DNA from: Maea johnstoni
Lineage: Eukaryota > Annelida > Polychaeta > Spionida > Magelonidae
Length of the DNA stretch: 64,000 nt
Assembly: GCA_963942565.1 (NCBI GenBank)
Contig: OZ012690.1
Span: 5,137,416-5,201,415 of the forward strand
Direction: 5' to 3'
Shown: piece by piece, positions 33,324 through 45,886 of the stretch
Layout: each line of letters starts with the position of its first letter
Position numbering within the stretch: the first letter of the stretch is position 1
Translations under genes and position numbers: made by a program
Notes under the pieces: model-generated
Seen by the model: only the letters and a program-made list of their open reading frames with translations
The model's database searches: none
Told to the model about the DNA's origin: nothing

Positions 33324-34165
33324 GTACGTGGATATGGTGGCATTTGGAAAATTTTCTTCCAATTGCTCTGGAAAGGGAGGAGGAACATGTGGTACTAAAT
33401 GTACAGGGGCCATTGTTTCAATTCGAGTAATAACTGGTACAAATGAAGCATTTCATCATTAGAAATGCTGGCATTTGGAAAACTTCTTCCATGGTCCTTA
33501 AGCCATCGTAACCCTTCCATTGCTGGGGTTACTTTTGTCCAAAGCATGAGAATGCCAAGATTTTTGAAAAACATTTAAATCCTGTCATGTTGGTATTCAT
33601 TGGATAACTCTCGCTGAGTACTCTCAAATGAGTACCCATGTGCCAGGGTTTTCAATCATTTTTCAGGGTTTTTGTATCATAGTGTATTGCCCAAATTAGT
33701 CACCAGCAGTATAAGGGTTAAGCCATCTTGAAAAATTCTGGAAAGGGGAACATGTGGTAATGAATAAACGGGCCATTGTGTCACATTGAGGTAAAAACTA
33801 GAACAATTAAGTGTAACTTTTGTTAGCCTTGTTTTATCAAATATATATGCAGCATGAGAATTTTGCTGGCATGTTGAAAACTTTTTCCCAATTGCCCTGG
33901 TAAGGGGAACATACCCTATATAAACAGGGAGCATTGTGTCACTTTAAGGTAATTACTAGTACTAATGAAACATTTTTCTGCCTTGGTCATCATGAGAGTT
34001 GTAATTTGTTGTAAAGGATAAACAGTAGTTATACAAGTCATCTTTTCAATAGAAGTGTGTGAAACCACCATATCAACACCAAGTCACTGTTCACTTTCCC
34101 CATCCTAAAGCGGAATTCGAGTAGGTGCCCCTCAGCAGTGATGCAAGACAACTAGCAAAATTGCG

Positions 34166-34937
34166 CAATACCATAGACCACTAGGCTATTGAGGCTGCCC
34201 CAACAATCTAATTGTTAATAATAGATTTGCAAAGCCTCTATACTGTTTTGGAAAGACAGGTAAGACACTAAGACCATGGCCAATACCTTAGACCACTAGG
34301 CTATTGAGGCTGCCCCAACAATCTAATTGTTAATAATAGATTTGCAAAGCCTCTATACTGTTTTGGAAAGACAGGTAAGACACTAAGACCATCATGGCCA
34401 ATACCTTACACCACTAGGCTATTGAGGCGGCCCAAACAATCTAATTGTTAATAATAGATTTGCAAAGTCTCTATACTGTTTTGGAAAGACAGGTAAGACA
34501 CTAAGACCGTCATGGCCAATACCTTACACCACTAGGCTATTGAGGCGGCCCCAACAATCTAATTGTTAATTATAGATTTGCAAAGCCTCTGTACTGTGTT
34601 GGAAAGACAGGTAAGACACTAAGACCATCATGGCCAATACCTTAGACCACTAGGCTATTGAGGCTGCCCCAACAATCTAATTGTTAATTATAGATTTGCA
34701 AAGCCTCTGTACTGTGTTGGAAAGACAGGTAAGACACTAAGACCATCATGGCCAATACCTTAGACCACTAGGCTATTGAGGCTGCCCCAACAATCTAATT
34801 GTTAATTATAGATTTGCAAAGTCTCTGTACTGTGTTGGAAAGACGGGTAAGACACTTAGACCATCATGGCCAATACCTTAGACCACTAGGCTATTGAGAC
34901 GGCCCTAACAATCTAATTGTTAATAATAGATTTGCAA
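34166..34937 (+). repeat. 118 bp minisatellite (copy A3t), seven units
   Basis: One more unit than elsewhere; the added unit duplicates the CCTTAGACC type near 34640-34760. Confidence 0.93.
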
Positions 34938-34985
34938 ACGTGAAATTGTTGGAATGCTAACTGATATGTGTGTGTTGTTTTCCAG

Positions 34986-35287
34986 GAAAGACACTAAGAC
35001 CATCTATCTGAGAAACAGCACGCTCCTGCCAGTCTCGTGGAAACTGAGCGGGCTTGAGAATCTGGGCGACGATTTCTCCGTCACGCAGGAATCGGGCGTC
35101 ATCGAGCCCAAGTCCGAGTATGCCCTGAACGCCCACTTTCGGGCCATGAAACCTGTCATTACCAACAAGAAGATGGTGCGGCTAGAGGTGGCCGACGTAG
35201 AGGGAATTATGGGAATCGTTCAGACAGAAAATATACAGGTTTTTGCTGAAGCCTATGACGTCGCCTTGGATATGAGCTTTCCTAAAG
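34986..35287 (+). CDS. HYDIN: HYDIN exon E10 (copy A3t), open
   Basis: Has three Gs in TTTCGGGCCATG, so HFRAMKPVITNKK reads through to DMSFPKG. This is the first unit in the array with an intact E10; 100 whole codons plus split bases. Confidence 0.96.
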
Positions 35288-35773
35288 GTTTGCATAGTTT
35301 AATGTCTCATATCTGAAATGCAGAATCACATAATACTTTTCTTTGACATTGCTTTGGATATAAGCTTTCCTAAAGGTTGGTACTACCTCAGTAGATACAT
35401 ATTTTTTCAAACATCTTTATTTTTTTGGCCATCAATAAAGCAAATATTTGAATCAAAGTTGATTAACTGGCAAAATTACTATGTAATTACTAGGTAAAAA
35501 CTGTAATGTATAATAAAAAATCTCAAGTCTTGATTTATGGATTAATATCTTGTTTTCAAGATATCTGTGTCAGACTTTGTGTATGATTCAGGTGTAAATG
35601 GGTTAGTATGAAGCAAGTTTTAACCCTTTAGTTACAGAAAGTCACTATTGTTGCTACAAGGCCAACCTGGGAGGTTTGACCCAAAACAGCTCAAGGGGGT
35701 CTTGTCATTGAAGGGCTCCAGTAGGTAAAGGGTTACCAGAATAAAGTTATGATACATTGTTTTTGTTTGACAG

Positions 35774-35873
35774 GTGCGGATGGCGCTATTGATTTTGGGG
35801 TGATTCGGGTCATGGACGAGACAAAGCACCAGTGCACACTCAAGAACAAGGGAAAATATGAGATCTCCTATAG
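35774..35873 (+). CDS. HYDIN: HYDIN exon E11 (copy A3t)
   Basis: Same as A1 E11. Confidence 0.95.
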
Positions 35874-36459
35874 GTGAGGTGGAAGTTATTACCGTCATAC
35901 ATATTTAATAAATTCTTTTAATTCTTACTGCATGACAGGAGGCAAAGTCTGACTGCATTTTTTAGTGAGAGGTATAAATGCCTCAAGAATTGTTCATGAT
36001 CAATTTTTCTAAAAAACATTATGCAGTATGAAAATACAAAAATTATACATATGAATTTCAGCTCCTGATAACAACAAGGTTGAATTTATAAAAGTCAGCC
36101 AGAACCCTTGTACTGATATATAAGGGACTTTAAGCAATTTTAAGTAACAAAAGCCCCCCAAATAGTCTTATTTTTTTAACTCAGGTTTTTGACATTTTTG
36201 ATTATAAACATTACTTTGTCTATTATAGCAACATATTAATATCATTCCATCGATACTCAGAGGTGTCTAAGTATATGTCCTGTTTTGGTAGCTGCTATCT
36301 GAAAATCAGTTAAGCTATCATCAGCCATTTTATCAATGATTAAGACATGGACCAATCAATATACAATAATGATAAATAGTAAGAATGAAATCTGTATCAA
36401 AATAAATAGTGTTTGGTATTGTACTTTACTTTTACTTTTGGTGTCAATTTCTCTTTCAG

Positions 36460-36708
36460 TTTCACATTTGAACCGACAGGCGATGCCAAGGAGGACGTCC
36501 TTAACCTTTTCTCGGTCATTCCAAATAAGGGCACGTTGAGTCCCGTGGACCGGCCCACCAACGTGCAGGTGATCTTCAAGTCGCGCACCGAGACCACCAT
36601 CAAGGATCAACCAATCCTGCGCTGCCAGGTCATCGAGCCCAACCTCGGAGAGGGCGAGACCATCGCAAGTATCCCCGTCAAACTGACGGTCAGATCCGTG
36701 TTCAGCAA
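36460..36708 (+). CDS. HYDIN: HYDIN exon E12 (copy A3t)
   Basis: Same as A1 E12. Because E13 is cut, the next complete exon is E9 of B1; joining E12 (ends AA) to E9 (starts GAGTTGACT) would give AAG AGT TGA, a stop. Confidence 0.95.
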
Positions 36709-37160
36709 GTAAGTCCCAGATATTGACAGCTTGAGATACAGAGGTGAGGAAAACTGGGTCTTAGTCAGCAGGGTGTTTTGGCTTTATTTGGACACCCAAA
36801 TCCGTTAACACACTCCAGGACATCCAGATATTTGGTCAAGAATTTCTTAAAATTTTAATTTGCAGCAAACATGTAATTTAGTCTCTGATAACCAATTCAT
36901 GCTTTAAAATATCAGTTTGTAAATTTGCACTTTTTGAAAATGAATTAGGAATCATTTAAACATAGATAATCAAAATAAAACAATCATGCCTTTTTTGTAC
37001 CATATGCTTGACTGGGTTATAGGAGTCATTGAAACCAAAAAAAGTTCACCTACTAATTCCCATCTCAATTTGGCAGCAGGTGTTTGAAAGGAAAATTACA
37101 ATTTGTACTCGCAAGGCTTAAGAATATAATTCAAAAGAAGTTTTCTACATTTTCTTTCAG

Positions 37161-37189
37161 ATACAACATCTTTCCAATCAGTGATATCA
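37161..37189 (+). pseudogene. HYDIN: HYDIN exon E13 fragment (A3t) fused to intron 8
   Basis: Keeps the acceptor and 29 bp (KYNIFPISDI), then runs into CATGCCTAGTACTAG of intron 8. No donor, so it cannot act as a normal internal exon. Confidence 0.93.
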
Positions 37190-37445
37190 CATGCCTAGTA
37201 CTAGATCTAGTACAAATCATGTGTTGTGTGTGTATTTTCATATATCTTTATTTTTGAAATAAAGCTGACATTGATCCGATGCAAAATATCTGTAACAAAC
37301 TGTAGCGCCGAGCTGGACACACACAAATGCACTAATTATTGTGAATTTTTATTTTGCGTCCGAGGCTAAATGCTAAAACGCAAAAATTAAACCAACGTGA
37401 TCTTTTCCGAATTTACGGTAAAGCAATATTTTCCTTGTCCTTCAG

Positions 37446-37618
37446 GAGTTGACTGTGTGGGCGTACCCCAAGCAGCCAGGGGAGTACAATGACTGCATCG
37501 TATGCTGCGTGAGGGAGAACCCAGAGCCCATCCTCTTCAAGATATGTTGTCATGGTGTCCGCCCGGAGCTCGAGCTCGACAAGAAACAGCTACACTTCGA
37601 CAGAGTACTTCTTCACAG
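37446..37618 (+). CDS. HYDIN: HYDIN exon E9 (copy B1)
   Basis: KKQLHF form, open; the intron just after has a longer T run (GGAATTTTTTTC) shared with B2. Confidence 0.94.
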
Positions 37619-38453
37619 GTACGTGGATATGGTGGCATTTGGAATTTTTTTCTTCCAATTGCTCTGGAAAGGGAGGAGGAACATGTGGTACTAAATGTAC
37701 AGGGGCCATTGTTTCAATTCGAGTAATAACTGGTACAAATGAAGCATTTCATCATTAGAAATGCTGGCATTTGGAAAACTTCTTCCATGGTCCTTAAGCC
37801 ATCGTAACCCTTCCATTGCTGGGGTTACTTTTGTCCAAAGCATGAGAATGCCAAGATTTTTGAAAAACATTTAAATCCTGTCATGTTGGTATTCATTGGA
37901 TAACTCTCGCTGAGTACTCTCAAATGAGTACCCATGTGCCAGGGTTTTCAATCATTTTTCAGGGGTTTTGTATCATAGTGTATTGCCCAAATTAGTCACC
38001 AGCAGTATAAGGGTTAAGCCATCTTGAAAAATTCTGGAAAGGGGAACATGTGGTAATGAATAAACGGGCCATTGTGTCACATTGAGGTAAAAACTAGAAC
38101 AATTAAGTGTAACTTTTGTTAGCCTTGTTTTATCAAATATATATGCAGCATGAGAATTTTGCTGGCATGTTGAAAACTTTTTCCCAATTGCCCTGGTAAG
38201 GGGAACATACCCTATATAAACAGGGAGCATTGTGTCACTTTAAGGTAATTACTAGTACTAATGAAACATTTTTCTGCCTTGGTCATCATGAGAGTTGTAA
38301 TTTGTTGTAAAGGATAAACAGTAGTTATACAAGTCATCTTTTCAATAGAAGTGTGTGAAACCACCATATCAACACCAAGTCACTGTTCACTTTCCCCATC
38401 CTAAAGCGGAATTCGAGTAGGTGCCCCTCAGCAGTGATGCAAGACAACTAGCA

Positions 38454-39115
38454 AAATTGCGCAATACCATAGACCACTAGGCTATTGAGGCTGCCCCAAC
38501 AATCTAATTGTTAATAATAGATTTGCAAAGCCTCTATACTGTTTTGGAAAGACAGGTAAGACACTAAGACCATGGCCAATACCTTAGACCACTAGGCTAT
38601 TGAGGCTGCCCCAACAATCTAATTGTTAATAATAGATTTGCAAAGCCTCTATACTGTTTTGGAAAGACAGGTAAGACACTAAGACCATCATGGCCAATAC
38701 CTTACACCACTAGGCTATTGAGGCGGCCCCAACAATCTAATTGTTAATAATAGATTTGCAAAGTCTCTATACTGTTTTGGAAAGACAGGTAAGACACTAA
38801 GACCGTCATGGCCAATACCTTACACCACTAGGCTATTGAGGCGGCCCCAACAATCTAATTGTTAATTATAGATTTGCAAAGCCTCTGTACTGTGTTGGAA
38901 AGACAGGTAAGACACTAAGACCATCATGGCCAATACCTTAGACCACTAGGCTATTGAGGCTGCCCCAACAATCTAATTGTTAATTATAGATTTGCAAAGT
39001 CTCTGTACTGTGTTGGAAAGACGGGTAAGACACTAAGACCATCATGGCCAATACCTTAGACCACTAGGCTATTGAGGCGGCCCTAACAATCTAATTGTTA
39101 ATAATAGATTTGCAA
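38454..39115 (+). repeat. 118 bp minisatellite (copy B1), six units
   Basis: As in A1 with few substitutions. Confidence 0.92.
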
Positions 39116-39163
39116 ACGTGAAATTGTTGGAATGCTAACTGATATGTGTGTGTTGTTTTCCAG

Positions 39164-39465
39164 GAAAGACACTAAGACCATCTATCTGAGAAACAGCACG
39201 CTCCTGCCAGTCTCGTGGAAACTGAGCGGGCTTGAGAATCTGGGCGACGATTTCTCCGTCACGCAGGAATCGGGCGTCATCGAGCCCAAGTCCGAGTATG
39301 CCCTGAACGCCCACTTTCGGGCCATGAAACCTGTCATTACCAACAAGAAGATGGTGCGGCTAGAGGTGGCCGACGTAGAGGGAATTATGGGAATCGTTCA
39401 GACAGAAAATATACAGGTTTTTGCTGAAGCCTATGACGTCGCCTTGGATATGAGCTTTCCTAAAG
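39164..39465 (+). CDS. HYDIN: HYDIN exon E10 (copy B1), open
   Basis: Same as A3t E10. Confidence 0.95.
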
Positions 39466-39952
39466 GTTTGCATAGTTTAATGTCTCATATCTGAAATGCA
39501 GAATCACATAAAACTTTTCTTTGACATTGCTTTGGATATAAGCTTTCCTAAAGGTTGGTACTACCTCAGTAGATACATATTTTTTCAAACATCTTTATTT
39601 TTTTGGCCACCAATAAAGCAAATATTTGAATCAAAGTTGATTAACTGGCAAAATTACTATGTAATTACTAGATAAAAACTGTAATGTATAATAAAAAAAT
39701 CTCAAGTCTTGATTTATGGATTAATATCTTGTTTTCAAGATATCTGTGTCAGACTTTGTGTATGATTCAGGTGTAAATGGGTTAGTATGAAGCAAGTTTT
39801 AACCCTTTAGTTACAGAAAGTCACTATTGTTGCTACAAGGCCAACCTGGGAGGTTTGACCCAAAACAGCTCAAGGGGGTCTTGTCATTGAAGGGCTCCAG
39901 TAGGTAAAGGGTTACCAGAATAAAGTTATGATACATTGTTTTTGTTTGACAG

Positions 39953-40052
39953 GTGCGGATGGCGCTATTGATTTTGGGGTGATTCGGGTCATGGACGAGA
40001 CAAAGCACCAGTGCACACTCAAGAACAAGGGAAAATATGAGATCTCCTATAG
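39953..40052 (+). CDS. HYDIN: HYDIN exon E11 (copy B1)
   Basis: Same as A1 E11. Confidence 0.95.
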
Positions 40053-40637
40053 GTGAGGTGGAAGTTATTACCGTCATACATATTTAATAAATTCTTTTAA
40101 TTCTTACTGCATGACAGGAGGCAAAGTCTGACTGCATTTTTTAGTGAGAGGTATAAATGCCTCAAGAATTGTTCATGATCAATTTTTCTAAAAAACATTA
40201 TGCAGTATGAAAATACAAAAATTATACATATGAATTTCAGCTCCTGATAACAACAAGGTTGAATTAAAAAGTCAGCCAGAACCCTTGTACTGATATATAA
40301 GGGGATTTTAAGCAATTTTAAGTAACAAAAGCCCCCCAAATAGTCTTATTTTTTTAACTCAGGTTTTTGACATTTTTGATTATAAACATTACTTTGTCTA
40401 TTATAGCAACATATTAATATCATTCCATCGATACTCAGAGGTGTCTAAGTATATGTCCTGTTTTGGTAGCTGCTATCTGAAAATCAGTTAAGCTATCATC
40501 AGCCATTTTATCAATGATTAAGACATGGACCAATCAATATACAATAATGATAAATAGTAAGAATGAAATCTGTATCAAAATAAATAGTGTTTGGTATTGT
40601 ACTTTACTTTTACTTTTGGTGTCAATTTCTCTTTCAG

Positions 40638-40886
40638 TTTCACATTTGAACCGACAGGCGATGCCAAGGAGGACGTCCTTAACCTTTTCTCGGTCATTCC
40701 AAATAAGGGCACGTTGAGTCCCGTGGACCGGCCCACCAACGTGCAGGTGATCTTCAAGTCGCGCACCGAGACCACCATCAAGGATCAACCAATCCTGCGC
40801 TGCCAGGTCATCGAGCCCAACCTCGGAGAGGGCGAGACCATCGCAAGTATCCCCGTCAAACTGACGGTCAGATCCGTGTTCAGCAA
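40638..40886 (+). CDS. HYDIN: HYDIN exon E12 (copy B1)
   Basis: Same as A1 E12. Confidence 0.96.
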
Positions 40887-41338
40887 GTAAGTCCCAGATA
40901 TTGACAGCTTGAGATACAGAGGTGAGGAAAACTGGGTCTTAGTCAGCAGGGTGTTTTGGCTTTATTTGGACACCCAAATCCGTTAACACACTCCAGGACA
41001 TCCAGATATTTGGTCAAGAATTTCTTAAAATTTTAATTTGCAGCAAACATATAATTTAGTCTCTGATAACCAATTCATGCTTTAAAATATCAGTTTGTAA
41101 ATTTGCACTTTTTGAAAATGAATTAGGAATCATTTAAACATAGATAATCAAAATAAAACAATCATGCCTTTTTTGTACCATATGCTTGACTGGGTTATAG
41201 GAGTCATTGAAACCAAAAAAAGTTCACCTACTAATTCCCATTTCAATTTGGCAGCAGGTGTTTGAAAGGAAAATTACAATTTGTACTCGCAAGGCTTAAG
41301 AATATAATTCAAAAGAAGTTTTCTACATTTTCTTTCAG

Positions 41339-41503
41339 ATACAACATCTTTCCAATCAGTGATATCAATTTTGGCGCTCTCCTCATGCAGAGTAAGAAAA
41401 CACGCACATTTACCATTGAAAACAGAGGCGAGTTTGATTTCAAGTACACCATCACAAAAATGATCAAAGAACGAGACCAGAAAGATCAAGGAAGATCAAG
41501 ACC
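41339..41503 (+). CDS. HYDIN: HYDIN exon E13 (copy B1)
   Basis: One silent change (CTT to CTC). Open, donor kept; in frame with E5 of A4t. Confidence 0.95.
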
Positions 41504-41597
41504 GTAAGTACATATAGAGTTGATCAAGATGATCTGTCAGTGATAAGGGTATGTTTTTAAGCTCTTGTGGGATCAACATAGTATCTTCCAGATTAAT

Positions 41598-41640
<43 letters not shown>

Positions 41641-42629
41641 ACTGAAGGAGCACATTACATATTCGTAGCCTCCTCACCTGATGACCCGTAAGTCCGAAAA
41701 TTAATCGTAACTTTTGTATTTATTTTTTTAAATACTTATCATCATTTTTTCAAACAAGTTAATTGCTTAAGCATTTTTCTTTATTCTTGCTTTAAACTAA
41801 TCTTAATTTTTGTTGACAATTAATCATTGGAACATGTTTGTGGTTTATTTGTCTTTTAAAGTATTCTTTATTATTTTTGTAAACAAATTAAATGGTGAAA
41901 TATGTTTGGTTTATTGATTTTTTCAAAATATTTAGCATCATTTTCTTTTGTTTATTTAATTTTCGAAGTTTTCAACATCATTTTTGTGAACAAATTAATA
42001 GTTAAAACATTTTTGGTTTATTTATCTTTCAAATTCAATTTTTTACTTTATATTATATGGGAAACATCTGAAATATAAATCCATTTCTACCTCTCGGTGA
42101 AAAGTATCATCTGGAATTAATGATACTTTTGACTTGGTAACAAAAGAGAAACTTTGATATTACTTGAAGGAGAGGTTTAGGTCAAGTACTTATAAACAAT
42201 TGTCTTTCAAAAAATTTCTTAAAAAAATGCTTTCAAGAAAAAAAATATAGCCTTATTTTCTGAGAATATTATTCTTTATAGTTGATTAATGTTGCTCTCT
42301 CATTCCTAACAGAAATATCGCTTTTTTCATGAGAATGAAAATGGGCTTATATTTTGTAAGAATGTATTACCTTATAGTTGTGTGATGTTGCTGTCTCAAA
42401 ATAAAAACAAGCTGAAAATTAAAACAAGCTTATTTTGTAAGAATGTATTACTTTATAGTTGCTTGATATTGCTCTCTCGCTTCTTCTAGTAATATCGCTG
42501 TTAAGGAAAAGCTGAAGGAGCAGGAATTGGAGGAGGATATTTTCTTAAGAATGCTTTCAAGAGTATAAAAGCTTATTTTAGGAGAATTTAAAAGTTATGT
42601 TTATAATGTTGCTGTCTCATTTCTTGCAG

Positions 42630-42896
42630 TAATATTGCTGTTGAGGAAAAGCCGAAGGAGCAGGAGTCGGAGGAGGACAAGGCGACGACGCCCGACGGCA
42701 AGAAAGACGACCACACGACGCCCACCAAAGGCAAGAAGGGCAAGAAGGACAAGGCGGAGGACAAGGACTCGCGGGCAGACTCCCAGAAGGACAAGCGGAA
42801 GACCAGCGCCGGCAAGTCTAAAGGGCGTCGCGGGAGCACCACCGCCATCACACCGCCACCTGGTGTGCAAACTCCGGGTTCAGAGGCCGACGGCAG
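42630..42896 (+). CDS. HYDIN: HYDIN exon E5 (copy A4t)
   Basis: Four codons shorter than A2 E5 (KDKAED instead of KDKGGDKAED). Open. Confidence 0.88.
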
Positions 42897-43243
42897 GTGA
42901 GGATTTTTTTCTGACAGTTATTGCTTCATTGGCTTTCTATTCTAACAGTCACTGCCTCCTTTTGAAATATAGATAAGTCTAGAACAGGTTTTTGTTTAAA
43001 TCTCCGTGTTCTGTGAGGCCACTTTAGAAAAAAAAAAGTTTTCATTTATCTTTTTTTTTTCTTTTTTTCTTTTTTTTCTTAGTCATTATCTCATCAATAA
43101 AAAAATCCTTACAGTCAGAGTCTTATTCAATAATATAGAGGTCTTACAGTCACAGTCTCATTTGATATTTTTCCTTGAAGCCACTGTCTCATTTGATGAT
43201 TTAGAATTGTAGTTTTAAACTTTCTTTTTGTTCTTTGTTTAAG

Positions 43244-43288
43244 TGTGAGTGGAGATGCAGCCGCCATTAATGAGCCCAAGAATCCAAA
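43244..43288 (+). CDS. HYDIN: HYDIN exon E6 (copy A4t)
   Basis: Same bases as A1 E6. Confidence 0.78.
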
Positions 43289-43788
43289 GTAAGTGACTGA
43301 GATGGATTGATAAATTGATATGTATTAGATTGGAATATTGGGTATATATAGTTATGTCCCATTCTCAATTCAGCCTAAACATTCCTTTTGTGACCTAAAA
43401 AGGCCTCTGATAGCGCCAAAATAACATCCTTGAAATAGATATCCTGCTTTGTATTTGCTTTGTATATATAATGCTTGAATGTGCAAATTTAAAGTAGCAC
43501 AAAAACCTTCCAGTAGGGCTGTAAAGCGAGAAAAAAAGCGCTCCAAATAAAAGCTGTATAGAGTAAGTATAGCAAAATGTCTTTATGTTCAACTGTCATG
43601 GTTCTGGTTTAGTATAGTGAAACATTTTTATGTTTAAACAGCATGTTTCTAGGTAGTATAGGGAAACATACTTATTTTCAACTACCATCATTCTAGTCAG
43701 TTTAGCGAGACATTTTTATATTTAACCAGCATGTGTCTAGGTAGTAGGATGTATCATTTCTATGTTCAATCGTCACGTTTTGTTTCAG

Positions 43789-43971
43789 GTTGGGTATATT
43801 TCGATGGATTGTGCCAGCCCAAGGTGAGATCGTCATCAGACTTTGTTTCCATTCTGAGGATCTGGGACAGTTCGATCAGACGCTCAACTTTGAGATTATG
43901 GGCACTAGGCGGCGCTACCAGCTCTACTGTCGCGGCGTGTGCGCATTCCCCACCATTAGTAGGGAACCTAG
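43789..43971 (+). CDS. HYDIN: HYDIN exon E7 (copy A4t)
   Basis: Same as A2 E7 (PAQGE). Confidence 0.94.
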
Positions 43972-44487
43972 GTAAATACAAAAATTCTGTAGAATTGGGA
44001 ATAAATCTGAGGTACAAATTAACCGTATTTGTGATTTTGGATTTTTCTGAAATCTTTTATTCCGAAAAAACAATATTGAAGGTTAATATTTTAATGACAG
44101 GAATAATACAACCGACTTCCATTTTACTGAACTGACCCCACTCAGAAAAGTTTGGTAGAATAAACCACTTGGAATTATTTCCTATTCTACAGTAGTTTTT
44201 CAAGAACACCGATAAGTTTTAAGAGGAATGTCCAGAAATGACAATTTCCAGCAAAATAATTAAGTACTTTGATAAAATAATTCCCAAAACATTGCATAAG
44301 GATAATATGCCTTTTTCTTATGCATGTTTATACATGTTTATGGTTGGTACCTGAATAAATTGTTGTTACCCTAGAAATTGGAAATCCACAAATTTTGCGA
44401 TTGCAAATTCTGGACACCAAGTTTCTAAATTCTGGCTGACACTTTGCCCTGCATTACATTATATTATGACCTATTTTCGTTCTCAAG

Positions 44488-44641
44488 AATCGTTTTCCCT
44501 CCGGAGAACATGGAGAAGTACGTAGTCCTCAACACCTCTCCCCTGTAGGCCGACATCAGCTTCTTCTTCCTGCAAGACAGCAAGGCGGAGACCTACCTCC
44601 TGGACCCTCCCACCATGGTTCTTAAGCCCTCGGAATCACAG
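44488..44641 (+). pseudogene. HYDIN: HYDIN exon E8 (copy A4t), deletion plus stop
   Basis: Carries the 126 bp in-frame deletion. The Glu codon after SPL is TAG (44546-44548) and a nearby Cys codon has become Phe. The deletion predates the stop because A2 and A3t share only the deletion. Confidence 0.93.
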
Positions 44642-45713
44642 GTAACTTACCGTCTGAAGTTCTCACAAACATCCCAGACTAACATAATCTTAATGAATTA
44701 TACGTCTACGACAATCTTTTTTAATAGGTGGGTTATTCATGTTTTGAAATAGATTTGTTATCCATACTTTTTGCTAAACTGGATGCATTGTATTCATGTC
44801 ATTTGTATTACACATAATTGAGATTTCTCTAATTCTATCTTCCAATCAGTTTGGATAAAGTAAGGTTGCCTTAAATACTTTTGTGACCTATAATGGCGAA
44901 ATGCCTGTCTCCCAAGCAGGTCACTGAGAGTTCAAGACCCCAGTGTATCTTCGTTAGTAGATTAGCTTGGTTGCTTTATAAATGTGCAACATTGCGAAGG
45001 ACTGTTTACAATACTTTTGCAACTGAAAGATCCCTTTGTGGTTACGGGTGTCTGCTTCATCTTATTGTGACCATAGGGATCTTAACCCTTCCAATGCTAA
45101 CAGAGGCTATTTTCGTCCCAAGCGTAAGAACGGAAAGATGTTTGAAAACCATATAAACCCTGTCATGTTTGTGTTAAGTGGAAAGCTCTTGATGAGTAGT
45201 CTCAGATGAGTACCTAATCTGCCAGGGTTTCAGTCATTTTCAGATTTTTTGCATCATTTTGCAATGACCACATTAGCCACCAGCACCATAATGGTTAATC
45301 CCTATAACCAAAGAAATACTGTAGATTTACAAAAATTTGTGTAGAGTAAATTTTGCGAATTTACAGAAAATCGATTTTTGCTTTTTTTAATTTTGCAAAT
45401 CAACCATTGGCAACATATATTAGAAAAAATAGAGACTGGGCTTCGGGAGTTCACAAACATGCCTAGTACTAGATCTAGTACAAATCATGTGTTGTGTGTG
45501 TATTTTCATATATCTTTATTTTTGAAATAAAGCTGACATTGATCCGATGCAAAATATCTGTAACAAACTGTAGCGCCGAGCTGGACACACACAAATGCAC
45601 TAATTATTGTGAATTTTTATTTTGCGTCCGAGGCTAAATGCTAAAACGCAAAAATTAAACCAACGTGATCTTTTCCGAATTAACGGTAAAGCAATATTTT
45701 CCTTGTCCTTCAG

Positions 45714-45886
45714 GAGTTGACTGTGTGGGCGTACCCCAAGCAGCCAGGGGAGTACAATGACTGTATCGTATGCTGCGTGAGGGAGAACCCAGAGCCCATC
45801 CTCTTCAAGATATGTTGTCATGGTGTCCGCCCGGAGCTCGAGCTCGACAAGAAACTGCTACACTTCGACAGAGTACTTCTTCACAG
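45714..45886 (+). CDS. HYDIN: HYDIN exon E9 (copy A4t)
   Basis: KKLLHF form, as in A1 and unlike A2, A3t, B1 and B2. One silent change (TGT ATC). Open. Confidence 0.94.

Larger units (their letters stand above)
29066..37189 (+). repeat. HYDIN tandem unit A3t, ends inside E13
   Basis: Follows A2 at 8278 bp spacing as far as E9, then 8396 bp because of one extra minisatellite unit. E4 fragment 29066-29111 with the same TTAAGT donor as A2. The unit stops in E13 after GATATCA (37189), where intron-8 sequence resumes. Confidence 0.95.
37190..41641 (+). repeat. HYDIN partial unit B1 (intron 8 to (GA)n)
   Basis: Offset from A3t is 4295 bp at E9 and 4178 bp after the minisatellite. It is a tandem copy of the stretch from intron 8 to E13 within the same unit, made complete at its 3' end. 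The join shows two bases of overlap (CA). Confidence 0.94.
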
